The position numbers were made by a program, and so were the translations under genes. Shown piece after piece: positions 1-9,672 of a DNA stretch of 64,000 nucleotides. Under the pieces are notes generated by a model. The model did not search any database, had not been told where the DNA came from, and worked only from the letters and a program-made list of their open reading frames with translations. Source of the DNA: Rugamonas aquatica (GTDB taxonomy: Bacteria > Pseudomonadota > Gammaproteobacteria > Burkholderiales > Burkholderiaceae_D); NCBI RefSeq assembly GCF_009380215.1, contig NZ_WHUG01000001.1, forward strand, positions 744,001 through 808,000, given 5' to 3'. The first letter of the stretch is position 1. Every line of letters begins with the position of its first letter.

Positions 1-16
1 GGAATCTGCACCATGG

Positions 17-799
17 TCAGACTGCCGACACGCCGCCGTCGACCGCCAGGATCTGGCCGGTGATGTGCTTGCCCGCGTCGGAAGCGAACAGTACGGCCGC
101 ACCTTTCAAGTCCTCGTCGTCGCCGAGGCGGCCCAGCGGTGCGTCCTTGGACAATTCGTCCGGGCCCAGTTTTTCCAGCAAGCCCTTGGTCATCTTGGAT
201 GGGAAGAAGCCCGGCGCCAGCGCGTTGACGGTGATGCCGTGACGGCCCCACTCACCCGCCAGCGTGCGCGTGAAGTTGACCAGCGCGCCTTTCGACGTGT
301 TGTAGGCGATGGTCTGCATGGTGCCCGGCGGGTTGCCGGCCAGGCCGGCGATCGAGGCGATGTTGATGATGCGGCCGTAGCGGCGCGGGATCATCGAACG
401 CTTGCCGACCAGCTGCGACACCACGAAGATGCTGCGGATGTTCAGGTTCATCACCTTGTCCCACGCTTCGACTGGATGATCTTCGGCGGGCGCGCCCCAG
501 CTGGCGCCGGCGTTGTTGATGAGGATGTCGATGTGGCCGAGGTGGGCCAGCGCGGCCGTCACCAGCGCATCCGCATGCGCATCCTGCGACAGGTCGGCGG
601 CGACGGCGTGGGCGTTGATGCCGTGGCTGGTCAGGAAGGCCACGGCCTCATCGAGATCGGCCTGCTTGCGCGAGGAGATAACGACCTTGGCGCCCTGCTC
701 GCCCAGCGCCAGCGCCATTTGCAGGCCCAGGCCGCGCGAACCGCCGGTGATCAGCGCGGTCTTGCCGGCCAGGGAAAACAATTCTTGAGTGGTACGCAT
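17..799 (-). CDS. SDR family NAD(P)-dependent oxidoreductase
   Basis: A 260-residue short-chain dehydrogenase/reductase. The N-terminal cofactor motif TGGSRGLG (about residues 18-25) is the classical TGxxxGxG Rossmann loop. NNAG is present near residue 95, and the catalytic YNTSK (YxxxK) lies near residue 165 after a serine in NIASIAG. The C-terminus (GQILAVDGG) is typical of classical SDRs. The start is supported by TAGGA seven bases upstream. It heads a minus-strand series of acyl-CoA metabolism genes, so a 3-hydroxyacyl or related alcohol substrate is likely, but the sequence does not fix the substrate. Cofactor preference is also not resolved. Confidence 0.9.
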   Translation of the reverse strand: MRTTQELFSLAGKTALITGGSRGLGLQMALALGEQGAKVVISSRKQADLDEAVAFLTSHGINAHAVAADLSQDAHADALVTAALAHLGHIDILINNAGASWGAPAEDHPVEAWDKVMNLNIRSIFVVSQLVGKRSMIPRRYGRIINIASIAGLAGNPPGTMQTIAYNTSKGALVNFTRTLAGEWGRHGITVNALAPGFFPSKMTKGLLEKLGPDELSKDAPLGRLGDDEDLKGAAVLFASDAGKHITGQILAVDGGVSAV

Positions 800-810
800 A
801 GAGATTCCTA

Positions 811-897
811 TAAAGCGTCGCTCCCGCGCAGGCGGGAGCCCATACTTCGCCGGCCAGGATGCTCGGTATGGATTCCCGCGCGCGCGGGAATGACGGG
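811..897. repeat. REPIN-like intergenic double palindrome
   Basis: Two inverted repeats sit between the SDR and Dabb genes. The first has a 7-bp stem, CTCCCGC/GCGGGAG (821-838) with a 4-nt loop. The second is a perfect 20-bp palindrome of ATTCCCGCGC and its complement (872-891). The pattern of a GC-rich hairpin, a short spacer, then a GGATTCCCGC...GCGGGAATGACG hairpin resembles the dispersed extragenic repeat pairs common in proteobacterial genomes. Only one copy is in this window, so its repetitive nature is inferred. Confidence 0.6.
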
Positions 898-898
898 G

Positions 899-1201
899 TT
901 AGATTTCGTAGTCCATGCACTGGCGCGCATCGCGCACCGCGACGAAGAATGGCTTCATCGCCACGTGATCGGGATGGTTCTGGTATTCGTCCAGCGCGGC
1001 CTTGTCGGTGAATTCCGAGTACAGCATCACGTCGTAGGTCGCCTCCAGGCCGGGCTGGGCGATGACCGCCTCCAGCTTCAGCAAGCCCGGCACCAGGCCG
1101 ATGCAGCCGTCCAGCAGCGCTTTCATCCTGGCCGCGTTGGCGGCGCGGTCGGCGCCTTCGGCATGGTCTTTCAGTTTCCACATTACGATGTGCTTGATCA
1201 T
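899..1201 (-). CDS. Dabb family (stress-responsive alpha/beta barrel) protein
   Basis: A 100-residue protein matching the Dabb/stress-responsive A/B-barrel fold. It has the N-terminal IKHIVMWKLK strand with the usual His, a central helix (AARMKALLDG), a YDVMLYSEF strand and the C-terminal H(P)DH...V pattern. Family members are small dimeric ferredoxin-like barrels. Some act as cyclases or hydrolases, and most have no known role. It lies between the SDR and the acyl-CoA dehydrogenase on the same strand, so it may belong to the same catabolic unit, although the repeat pair separates it from the SDR. The function is not assignable from sequence. Confidence 0.8.
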   Translation of the reverse strand: MIKHIVMWKLKDHAEGADRAANAARMKALLDGCIGLVPGLLKLEAVIAQPGLEATYDVMLYSEFTDKAALDEYQNHPDHVAMKPFFVAVRDARQCMDYEI

Positions 1202-1227
1202 TGTGTCTCGCTTTAGTTATCGCTTGT

Positions 1228-3129
1228 TTAGAACCACGCGTCGCGCATGTCGAGCGTGGTGGTGTCTATGCTGGCCAGCAGTTCCAGCTGTTGTTCGACT
1301 TTCGGCAATTCCCAGCGGAAGAAGTAGCGGCAGGCCTGCAGCTTGCCGCGATAGAAATCGGCATCACCTCCGTCCAGCGCCGCAGCGGCCAGCAAGGCCT
1401 GCTGCAACCAGATCCAGGCGACCACCACGTGGCCGACAGCTTCCAGGTACAGGCTGGCGTTGGCCAGGGTTTTGTTCATGTCGCCGGCAGCATACAGCTT
1501 TTGCGTGACGAGTTCCACTGCCTGCCACGCGGCGTCGAGCGCGGCGGCGTGGGCCAGCAGCTCCCGGCTGATGTTGGCCAGCTCGGCCAGTTCGGCCGGC
1601 AGCGCGTCCGGCGCGCCGACGCTGCCGCGCACTTTGCGCACCGTCTTGTGCAACTCGGCGCCGAAGGCCTTGAACAGCGCACCGTCCTGCATGCTGGCCT
1701 TGCGGCCCAACAGGTCTAGGCCGTGGATGCCGTGCGTGCCTTCGTGGATGGCGTTCAGGCGATTGTCTCGATAGAACTGTTCGACATTGTATTCCCGCGT
1801 ATAGCCGTAGCCGCCGTGCACCTGGATCGCCAGGTTGTTGGCTTCAACGCACCACTGAGATGGCCATGATTTGGTGATCGGCGTCAGGAAGTCCAGCAGG
1901 CGCGCCGCATGTTCGCGGGCTTCGGGCGTTTCCGCGCTGTGCTGCTCGTCGACCAGGCGGGCGCTGTACAGCACCAAGCCCAGGCCGCCTTCAACATAGG
2001 CCTTCTGCGCCAGCAGCATGCGCCGCACGTCGGTGTGTTCGATGATGGGCAGTTGCGGCTGGGCCGGATCTTTCTGCGCGGGATGGCGGCCTTGCGGACG
2101 GTTGCGCGCATAGTCCAGCGCGTGCAGATAGCCGGTGTAGCCCAGCACCGCCGCGCCCAGGCCGACGCCGATGCGCGCTTCGTTCATCATGTGGAACATC
2201 TGGGCCAGGCCCTGGTGCGGATTGCCGACCAGGTAAGCGATGGCGCCGCCCTTGCCTTGCGGCTGGAACTTGCCTTCGCCGAAGTTGAGCAGGCAGTTGG
2301 TGGTGCCGCGATTGCCCATCTTGTGGTTGAGGCCGGCCAGTACGACGTCGTTGCGTTCGCCGAGGCTGCCGTCTTCGTTGACCAGGAACTTGGGCACGAT
2401 GAACAGCGAAATGCCTTTGACGCCGGGGATCAGCTTGCCGTCCGGACCGGGTATCTTGGCCAGCACCAGGTGCACGATGTTCTCCGACAGATCGTGCTCG
2501 CCGGCCGAGATCCACATCTTGTTGCCGCTCAGGCGGAACTGGCGCTCGCCGTCCACGCCGGGCTGCGGGTCGGGCACGGCGCGGCTGGCGATGTCGGACA
2601 GGCTGGAACCGGCCTGCGGTTCGGACAAACACATCGTGCCGAAGTAGCGGCCCGCGAACATCGGGTCGACGTAGCGCCGCACCTGTTCCGCCGTGCCGCA
2701 CTTGAGCAGGGTGTTGGCATTGCTCATCGTCAGGAAGGTGTAGGCGCTGGTGGCGACGTTGGCCGCCGTGAAATAGGCGGCCAGCGCCTTTTCCACCACC
2801 ACCGGCAACTGCATGCCGCCGCGCTCGTAGTCCTGGCCCGCCGCCATCAGGCCGGCGGCCGAGAACGCGTTCAGCGCCGTCTTGACCTCATCGATGATGC
2901 GCACGTCGAGGCAGCGCTCGCCTGGCACGGCCTGCGGTTCCTCGTTGTCGCTCTTCTTGTTGTGCGGCGCGAACAGCTCGGTGGCGAGCTGCTCGGCCGT
3001 GTCGAGGGCGGCGTCGAAGGTTTCGCGGTTGTGGTCCTGGAAGCGGGCGCGCCGGGTCAGCGCCTCCGCATCCAGCCATTCGTACAGCATGAAGGCGATA
3101 TCGCGCCGCGACAGCAATAGCGACTGCAT
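1228..3129 (-). CDS. acyl-CoA dehydrogenase with C-terminal extension domain
   Basis: A 633-residue FAD-dependent acyl-CoA dehydrogenase of the long FadE-like class. These enzymes introduce the trans-2 double bond in beta-oxidation. The usual order is visible: an N-terminal helical domain, a middle beta domain with TMCLSEPQAGSSLSD and KMWISAGEHDL (about residues 165-215), a C-terminal helical domain with QVHGGYGYTREYNVEQFYRD (about residues 435-455), and an extra C-terminal acyl-CoA dehydrogenase domain of about 130 residues. The N-terminus SRRDIAFMLYEWLD matches the family opening, so the upstream ATG is used. Only three bases separate it from the thiolase, which indicates co-transcription and probably coupled translation. 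Confidence 0.92.
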   Translation of the reverse strand: MQSLLLSRRDIAFMLYEWLDAEALTRRARFQDHNRETFDAALDTAEQLATELFAPHNKKSDNEEPQAVPGERCLDVRIIDEVKTALNAFSAAGLMAAGQDYERGGMQLPVVVEKALAAYFTAANVATSAYTFLTMSNANTLLKCGTAEQVRRYVDPMFAGRYFGTMCLSEPQAGSSLSDIASRAVPDPQPGVDGERQFRLSGNKMWISAGEHDLSENIVHLVLAKIPGPDGKLIPGVKGISLFIVPKFLVNEDGSLGERNDVVLAGLNHKMGNRGTTNCLLNFGEGKFQPQGKGGAIAYLVGNPHQGLAQMFHMMNEARIGVGLGAAVLGYTGYLHALDYARNRPQGRHPAQKDPAQPQLPIIEHTDVRRMLLAQKAYVEGGLGLVLYSARLVDEQHSAETPEAREHAARLLDFLTPITKSWPSQWCVEANNLAIQVHGGYGYTREYNVEQFYRDNRLNAIHEGTHGIHGLDLLGRKASMQDGALFKAFGAELHKTVRKVRGSVGAPDALPAELAELANISRELLAHAAALDAAWQAVELVTQKLYAAGDMNKTLANASLYLEAVGHVVVAWIWLQQALLAAAALDGGDADFYRGKLQACRYFFRWELPKVEQQLELLASIDTTTLDMRDAWF

Positions 3130-3132
3130 GGC

Positions 3133-4311
3133 TTACACCACTTCGAACAGGCCCGCCGCCCCCTGGCCGCCACCGATGCACATGGTGACAACCACATATT
3201 TGACGCCACGGCGCTTGCCTTCCAGCAGCGCATGGCCGGTCAGGCGCGCGCCCGACACGCCGTACGGATGGCCGACGGCGATCGCGCCGCCATTCACGTT
3301 CAGGCGGTCCATCGGGATGCCCAGCGTGTCGGCGCAGTACAGAACCTGTACGGCGAAGGCTTCGTTCAATTCCCACAGGCCGATGTCTTCGACTTTCAAG
3401 CCGGCTTTTTTCAGCAGTTTAGGAATCGCGAACACCGGGCCGATGCCCATCTCGTCCGGCTCGCAACCGGCGACCGCGAAGCCGCGGAAGATGCCCAGCG
3501 GCTGCAAGCCCTTGGCGGCCGCGGCCTGCGCGCTCATGACGATGGACATCGAAGCGCCATCCGAGAACTGGCTGGCATTGCCGGCGCTGATGACGCCGCC
3601 CGGCACGGCGCTGCGAATCTTGGAGACGGCCTCATAGGTCGTATCGGCGCGGATGCCTTCGTCGGCGGAAATCGTCACTTCGCGCGTCAGCAGCATGCCG
3701 CTGGCCTTGTCGGCCACGCCCATGGTGGTGGTCATCGGCACGATCTCGGCGTCGAACAGGCCGGCGGCCTGGGCGGCGGCGGCGCGCTGCTGGCTTTGCA
3801 CGCCGTATTCATCCTGGCGCTCGCGGCTGATGTTGTAGCGCTTGGCCACGGTTTCCGCCGTCTGCAGCATCGGCCAGTAGATTTCCGGCTTGTGCTGCGA
3901 CAGCCAGACTTCCTTGTACATGTGCATATTCATTTCCTGCTGCACGCAGGAGATCGATTCCACGCCGCCGGCAGCGTAGATGTCGCCTTCGCCGGCGATG
4001 ATGCGCTGGGCGGCGGTGGCGATGGTCTGCAGGCCCGACGAGCAGAAACGGTTGATGGTCATGCCGGCGGTCGTCACCGGGCAGCCGCCGCGGATGGCGA
4101 TCTGGCGCGCGATATTGCCGCCGGTGGCGCCTTCGGGATTGGCGCAGCCGATCAGCACGTCCTCAACCTCGCCCGCTTCGATGCCGGCGCGGCTGATCGC
4201 CGCCTGCAGCGCGTGGCCGCCGAGCGTGGCGCCGTGCGTCATGTTGAACGCGCCTTTCCACGATTTGGCCAAACCCGTGCGGGCGGTTGAAACGATGACG
4301 GCGTCGATCAT
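3133..4311 (-). CDS. acetyl-CoA acyltransferase (thiolase)
   Basis: A 392-residue thiolase for the last step of beta-oxidation, cleaving 3-ketoacyl-CoA to acetyl-CoA and a shortened acyl-CoA. The nucleophilic cysteine is in NRFCSSG (Cys90). The catalytic His is in the [11 protein letters not shown] block near residue 348, and the second cysteine is in [10 protein letters not shown] near residue 378. The gene is first in a minus-strand unit with the acyl-CoA dehydrogenase directly downstream. A putative operator lies about 50 bp upstream, and a similar one precedes the FadB/FadJ-type gene. Degradative FadA/FadI type is favoured over biosynthetic PhaA by context. Confidence 0.93.
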   Translation of the reverse strand: MIDAVIVSTARTGLAKSWKGAFNMTHGATLGGHALQAAISRAGIEAGEVEDVLIGCANPEGATGGNIARQIAIRGGCPVTTAGMTINRFCSSGLQTIATAAQRIIAGEGDIYAAGGVESISCVQQEMNMHMYKEVWLSQHKPEIYWPMLQTAETVAKRYNISRERQDEYGVQSQQRAAAAQAAGLFDAEIVPMTTTMGVADKASGMLLTREVTISADEGIRADTTYEAVSKIRSAVPGGVISAGNASQFSDGASMSIVMSAQAAAAKGLQPLGIFRGFAVAGCEPDEMGIGPVFAIPKLLKKAGLKVEDIGLWELNEAFAVQVLYCADTLGIPMDRLNVNGGAIAVGHPYGVSGARLTGHALLEGKRRGVKYVVVTMCIGGGQGAAGLFEVV

Positions 4312-4361
4312 GAATGTCTCCTGTAGGTTGGTGTTTTAGTGGAATCAGAATAGCATATTTT

Positions 4362-4374
4362 AGTACGGTCGTTC
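4362..4374. promoter_or_regulatory. putative TetR-type fatty-acid operator, site 1
   Basis: The sequence AGTACGGTCGTTC is an imperfect palindrome around ACG-GT-CGT in the divergent region between the thiolase and the MFS gene. Read on the opposite strand, the site upstream of the bifunctional beta-oxidation gene is AATACGACCGTTC, sharing A-TACG--CGTTC. Recurrence before two genes of the same pathway suggests a common repressor of the FadR/FadP kind. The regulator itself is not in this window. Confidence 0.5.
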
Positions 4375-4507
4375 GCAAATTATTTATGTAAGTTTCGCGT
4401 AAGTTTGAAGCAAGCCTGACGTAAGGTTCACGGTCCACACTGCGAGCAAGCTGACGAAGTTGTAACTATCTCGGCTGGGGAAATCCAAAAAATTATAGGA
4501 GACGAAA

Positions 4508-6205
4508 ATGACGACAGCATCAGGCACCGCCGACCAGCGCAACCTGCCCAAGTCCGGCAGCATCACGCCGGAAGAACGCAAGGTGATCTTTGCATCCTCG
4601 CTGGGTACGGTTTTCGAATGGTACGATTTCTATCTGTACGGTTCGCTCGCACCCATCATCGCCAAGCAGTTCTTCATCGGCGAGCCGACCACCACCTTTA
4701 TTTTCGCACTGCTGGCGTTTGCCGCCGGTTTCATTGTGCGCCCATTCGGCGCGCTGGTGTTCGGCCGCCTCGGCGACATGATCGGCCGTAAGTACACCTT
4801 CCTGATCACCATCCTGATCATGGGCGCCTCCACCTTCATTGTCGGCCTGCTGCCCGGGTATGCGGCCATCGGCATCGCCGCGCCCATCATCCTGGTCTCG
4901 CTGCGCATCCTGCAAGGCCTGGCGCTGGGCGGCGAGTACGGCGGCGCGGCCACCTACGTGGCCGAACATGCGCCGCACGACAAGCGCGGCTCGTTCACCT
5001 CGTGGATCCAGACCACTGCGACGCTGGGCCTGTTCCTGTCGCTGCTGGTGATCCTGGGCACCCGTACCGCCGTCGGCGAGGAAGACTTCGCGGCCTGGGG
5101 CTGGCGCGTGCCGTTCCTGGTGTCGGTGCTGCTGCTGGGTGTTTCGGTGTGGATTCGTCTGTCGATGAATGAATCGCCGGCCTTCGCCAAGATGAAAGCA
5201 GAAGGCAAGACCTCGAAAGCACCGCTGAGCGAAGCATTCGGCCAGTGGCGCAACCTGAAAGTCGTGATCCTGGCGCTGCTGGGCCTGACCATGGGCCAGG
5301 CGGTGGTCTGGTACACCGGCCAGTTCTACGCGCTGTTCTTCATGACCCAGGTGCTGAAGATCGACGGCGCCAGCGCCAACATCATGACCGCCCTGTCGCT
5401 GGCTTTGGCCACGCCGTTCTTCATCTTCTTCGGCATCCTGTCGGACAAGATCGGCCGCAAGTGGATCATCCTGGGCGGCTGCGTGCTGGCTGCGGCGACC
5501 TACTTCCCGCTGTTCGGCGCCCTGACCCACTACGGCAATCCAGCGCTGGAAACCGCGCTGAAGAACTCGCCAGTGGTGGTGGTCGCCGATCCTGCATCGT
5601 GCCACTTCCTGTTCAACCCGACCGCCACCAAGAAGTTCCCTTCGTCATGCGACATCGCCTCCGGCATGTTGTCGAACGCGTCGGTGAACTACACGACGCA
5701 GGAAGCGCCGGCCGGCAGCGTCGCCAAGATCAAGGTGGGCGAAAAGGAAATCACCGCCTTCAACGCCACCATGACGCCTGACGGCCTGAACTTCGACAAG
5801 GCCAGCAAGGATGCCGAAGCCGCGCTGAAGAAGGAAGTCGGCGGCGCCATCAAGGCCGCAGGCTATCCAGCCAAGGCTGACGACACGCAGATCAACAAGC
5901 CGATGATGGTGCTGGTGCTGTTCATCCTGGTGCTGTACGTGACCATGGTGTATGGCCCGATCGCCGCCATGCTGGTGGAGATGTTCCCGACCCGCATCCG
6001 CTACACCTCGATGTCCCTGCCTTACCACATCGGTAACGGCTGGTTCGGCGGCCTGCTGCCGACCATCTCGTTCGCGCTGGTGGCGTTCAAGGGCGACATC
6101 TACTACGGCCTGTGGTACCCGATCGTCATCGCCGTCATCACGGCTGTCATCGGCGCGCTGTTCGTCGGCGAGACCAAGAATAACAACATCTACGCCAACG
6201 ACTAA
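4508..6205 (+). CDS. MFS metabolite:proton symporter with large inserted loop
   Basis: A 565-residue major facilitator of the metabolite:H+ symporter branch (ShiA/ProP/KgtP-like). The N-terminus has SLGTVFEWYDFYLYG, and the loop motifs GRLGDMIGRK (about residues 86-95) and LSDKIGRKW (about 311-319) mark the two half-transporters. The start follows ATAGGAGACGAAA, a strong ribosome site. It is roughly 120 residues longer than usual: residues about 341-465 form a hydrophilic insertion containing Cys365 and Cys381, between membrane segments of the C-terminal half. It is divergent from the thiolase, so an organic-acid or acyl-derived substrate is possible but unproven. Confidence 0.88.
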   Translation: MTTASGTADQRNLPKSGSITPEERKVIFASSLGTVFEWYDFYLYGSLAPIIAKQFFIGEPTTTFIFALLAFAAGFIVRPFGALVFGRLGDMIGRKYTFLITILIMGASTFIVGLLPGYAAIGIAAPIILVSLRILQGLALGGEYGGAATYVAEHAPHDKRGSFTSWIQTTATLGLFLSLLVILGTRTAVGEEDFAAWGWRVPFLVSVLLLGVSVWIRLSMNESPAFAKMKAEGKTSKAPLSEAFGQWRNLKVVILALLGLTMGQAVVWYTGQFYALFFMTQVLKIDGASANIMTALSLALATPFFIFFGILSDKIGRKWIILGGCVLAAATYFPLFGALTHYGNPALETALKNSPVVVVADPASCHFLFNPTATKKFPSSCDIASGMLSNASVNYTTQEAPAGSVAKIKVGEKEITAFNATMTPDGLNFDKASKDAEAALKKEVGGAIKAAGYPAKADDTQINKPMMVLVLFILVLYVTMVYGPIAAMLVEMFPTRIRYTSMSLPYHIGNGWFGGLLPTISFALVAFKGDIYYGLWYPIVIAVITAVIGALFVGETKNNNIYAND

Positions 6206-6223
6206 GCCTGCTTGAGCAGTGCA

Positions 6224-6255
6224 AAATAGCCGCCAGCGATGGCGGCTATTTTTTT
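6224..6255 (+). terminator. rho-independent terminator after the MFS gene
   Basis: An 11-bp stem (AAATAGCCGCC/GGCGGCTATTT) with loop AGCGAT is followed by an uninterrupted T run, 19 bp after the MFS stop codon. Confidence 0.9.
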
Positions 6256-6307
6256 GTCTACGTCGCGACGCCGGACGCGCCGCTGCTGACCGTCACGCGG
6301 CGCCGCT

Positions 6308-6335
6308 AAAAAAAAGGCCGCCTGGAGAGGCGGCC
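6308..6335 (-). terminator. rho-independent terminator after the PEP-CTERM gene
   Basis: The stem GGCCGCC/GGCGGCC with loop TGGAGA is followed on the minus strand by eight T residues. It lies 29 bp beyond the stop codon of the PEP-CTERM gene. Confidence 0.85.
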
Positions 6336-6363
6336 GAAGCGCTTAAACGTGAAAGCGGAATAT

Positions 6364-7014
6364 TTATCGAACTTGTTTACGACGACTACCCACTACCCCC
6401 ACCAGGACCAGTCCGGCCAACAACATGGCGTAGCTTGACGGTTCAGGAACTGCCGTTACGCTGGAAGTCAGAAATTCCACACGCAGGCCGGTCGGATTGC
6501 CGCCGTTCTGCGCCCAGTTGCCAACCACGAATTGCAACGTATTGACGCCAGCCTGGAAGCCGCTGTTGGCCGCAAAGCCGTTCCACGCGGTGAAGCCGCT
6601 GCCGCTGGCGATGACTTGATTGTTCAGTTTGACGACGGCGTCGTTGTCGGCGGCGAAGCGGCCGGTGAAGCCTGCGCTGCCCGCGTTGTAGCCGGTCAGG
6701 TCGAACGACAGAGTGTAGGTGTAAGTGCCGGCGCTGAAGGCGTCAAAGCTCTGGCCTTGCGAGGCGGTCGGCGTGATCCATTTCGATGTGCCATCGTTGG
6801 CCAGCCATGGGCTGATCGGCCACACATTGTCGAGCGTGATTACCGGCACGGTGTTGCCGATGACGGTATCGCTGCTGGCCGCGTTCAAACTGTAGTGGGT
6901 GTCGCCAGCGCCGTTCGCGCCGATGCCCGTGTTGTACAGGTCGTTGATGCGGACTGCGTGTGCGGAGGAGACTGCTGCGAATGCCAACGCGCCGGCAAGG
7001 ATGATGCGTTTCAT
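6364..7014 (-). CDS. PEP-CTERM sorting domain protein
   Basis: A 216-residue exported protein. It has an N-terminal signal peptide (MKRIILAGALAFAAVSSAHA) and a C-terminal sorting tail: VPEPSSYAMLLAGL, a hydrophobic helix, then a basic RRKQ end. This VPEP-TM-RR layout is the exosortase/PEP-CTERM signal, so the protein is predicted to be processed by EpsH-type exosortase and anchored or released at the cell surface. The middle is Gly/Asn/Thr-rich with beta-strand character and no recognised domain. The start is supported by AGAGG upstream. It is monocistronic with its own terminator, and no exosortase gene is in the window. Confidence 0.9.
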   Translation of the reverse strand: MKRIILAGALAFAAVSSAHAVRINDLYNTGIGANGAGDTHYSLNAASSDTVIGNTVPVITLDNVWPISPWLANDGTSKWITPTASQGQSFDAFSAGTYTYTLSFDLTGYNAGSAGFTGRFAADNDAVVKLNNQVIASGSGFTAWNGFAANSGFQAGVNTLQFVVGNWAQNGGNPTGLRVEFLTSSVTAVPEPSSYAMLLAGLVLVGVVGSRRKQVR

Positions 7015-7135
7015 GTGCGCCTCTAAAAATTAGTTGGGTTGTAACGTGTACTTCACGCTGCGACTCGAACCGTTTTTTAGGGCTTCGAAGATGGGTGCTA
7101 CTTTTAAGAAATTATAGCGACATTTGGAGAGAAAT

Positions 7136-7171
7136 GCTCACACGCAACGAAAATTTTTTCGGCGTGTGAGC
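7136..7171 (-). terminator. hairpin downstream of the FadB/FadJ-type gene
   Basis: A perfect 10-bp stem GCTCACACGC/GCGTGTGAGC has an AT-rich interior that can pair further. It sits 22 bp past the stop codon of the bifunctional beta-oxidation gene. The T tract after the stem on the minus strand is short, so it may be a weak terminator or an mRNA 3' stabiliser. Confidence 0.55.
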
Positions 7172-7193
7172 TTTTCCCGACATCTGTTGTCGA

Positions 7194-9281
<2,088 letters not shown>

Positions 9282-9337
9282 GTCTCTTCCTTATGTTTTT
9301 GGTGGGAATCTCAGCCCGCCTACTATACCGCATAAAA

Positions 9338-9350
9338 GAACGGTCGTATT
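9338..9350. promoter_or_regulatory. putative TetR-type fatty-acid operator, site 2
   Basis: GAACGGTCGTATT lies 57 bp upstream of the bifunctional beta-oxidation gene. Its complement AATACGACCGTTC aligns with the site before the thiolase at A-TACG--CGTTC. The half-site form GAACG-N2-CGT suits a TetR-family dimer. Confidence 0.5.
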
Positions 9351-9600
9351 ATTTTTTTGAAGGGCGTTACGGCATGGTACAGGAAGGTGCGATGGGCAGC
9401 CTGGCAAACTTGCCGTTTCGCCCACTGCTTTTGAAAGCCGCGATAGCGCTTTTTAAATAAGCGAGATTCTCACCAATATTCACGCTCATATTAATTCCTC
9501 GTGGCAAATTAAGTACATGAACGAAGAAATAGTAAATAGGATGCTTGTGTTCGATTCGAATCCGGATAAATAATGGTTGCAGATTCCCAGGCAGCGAAAA

Positions 9601-9627
9601 AAAATGCGGTCAATTGAATTCCGATTA
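9601..9627 (+). promoter_or_regulatory. possible sigma-28 (FliA) promoter
   Basis: AAAA, 15 bp, then TCCGATTA resembles the flagellar consensus TAAA-N15-GCCGATAA (3 of 4 and 6 of 8 matches). It lies about 45 bp before the chemoreceptor start, where a chemotaxis operon would be expected to carry such an element. The match is imperfect and the region is AT-rich, so chance is possible. Confidence 0.35.
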
Positions 9628-9672
9628 ATATTTACCTTCGATTAATTCTCTCAAAATATAACAGGACTTAAT

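Larger units (their letters stand above)
9282..9672. other. 391-bp divergent AT-rich regulatory region
   Basis: No protein-coding frame is convincing here. The left part holds the putative fatty-acid operator and the leader of the bifunctional beta-oxidation gene. The right part is markedly AT-rich compared with the flanking genes and leads into the chemoreceptor gene. A flagellar-type promoter candidate lies near 9601-9627. No repeat or RNA gene was recognised. Confidence 0.6.

Noticed and set aside
1..14. Possible start of another minus-strand gene (ATG at 14, two bases after the SDR stop)
   Set aside because: Only about four codons are inside the window and no ribosome site is clear, so it cannot be supported.
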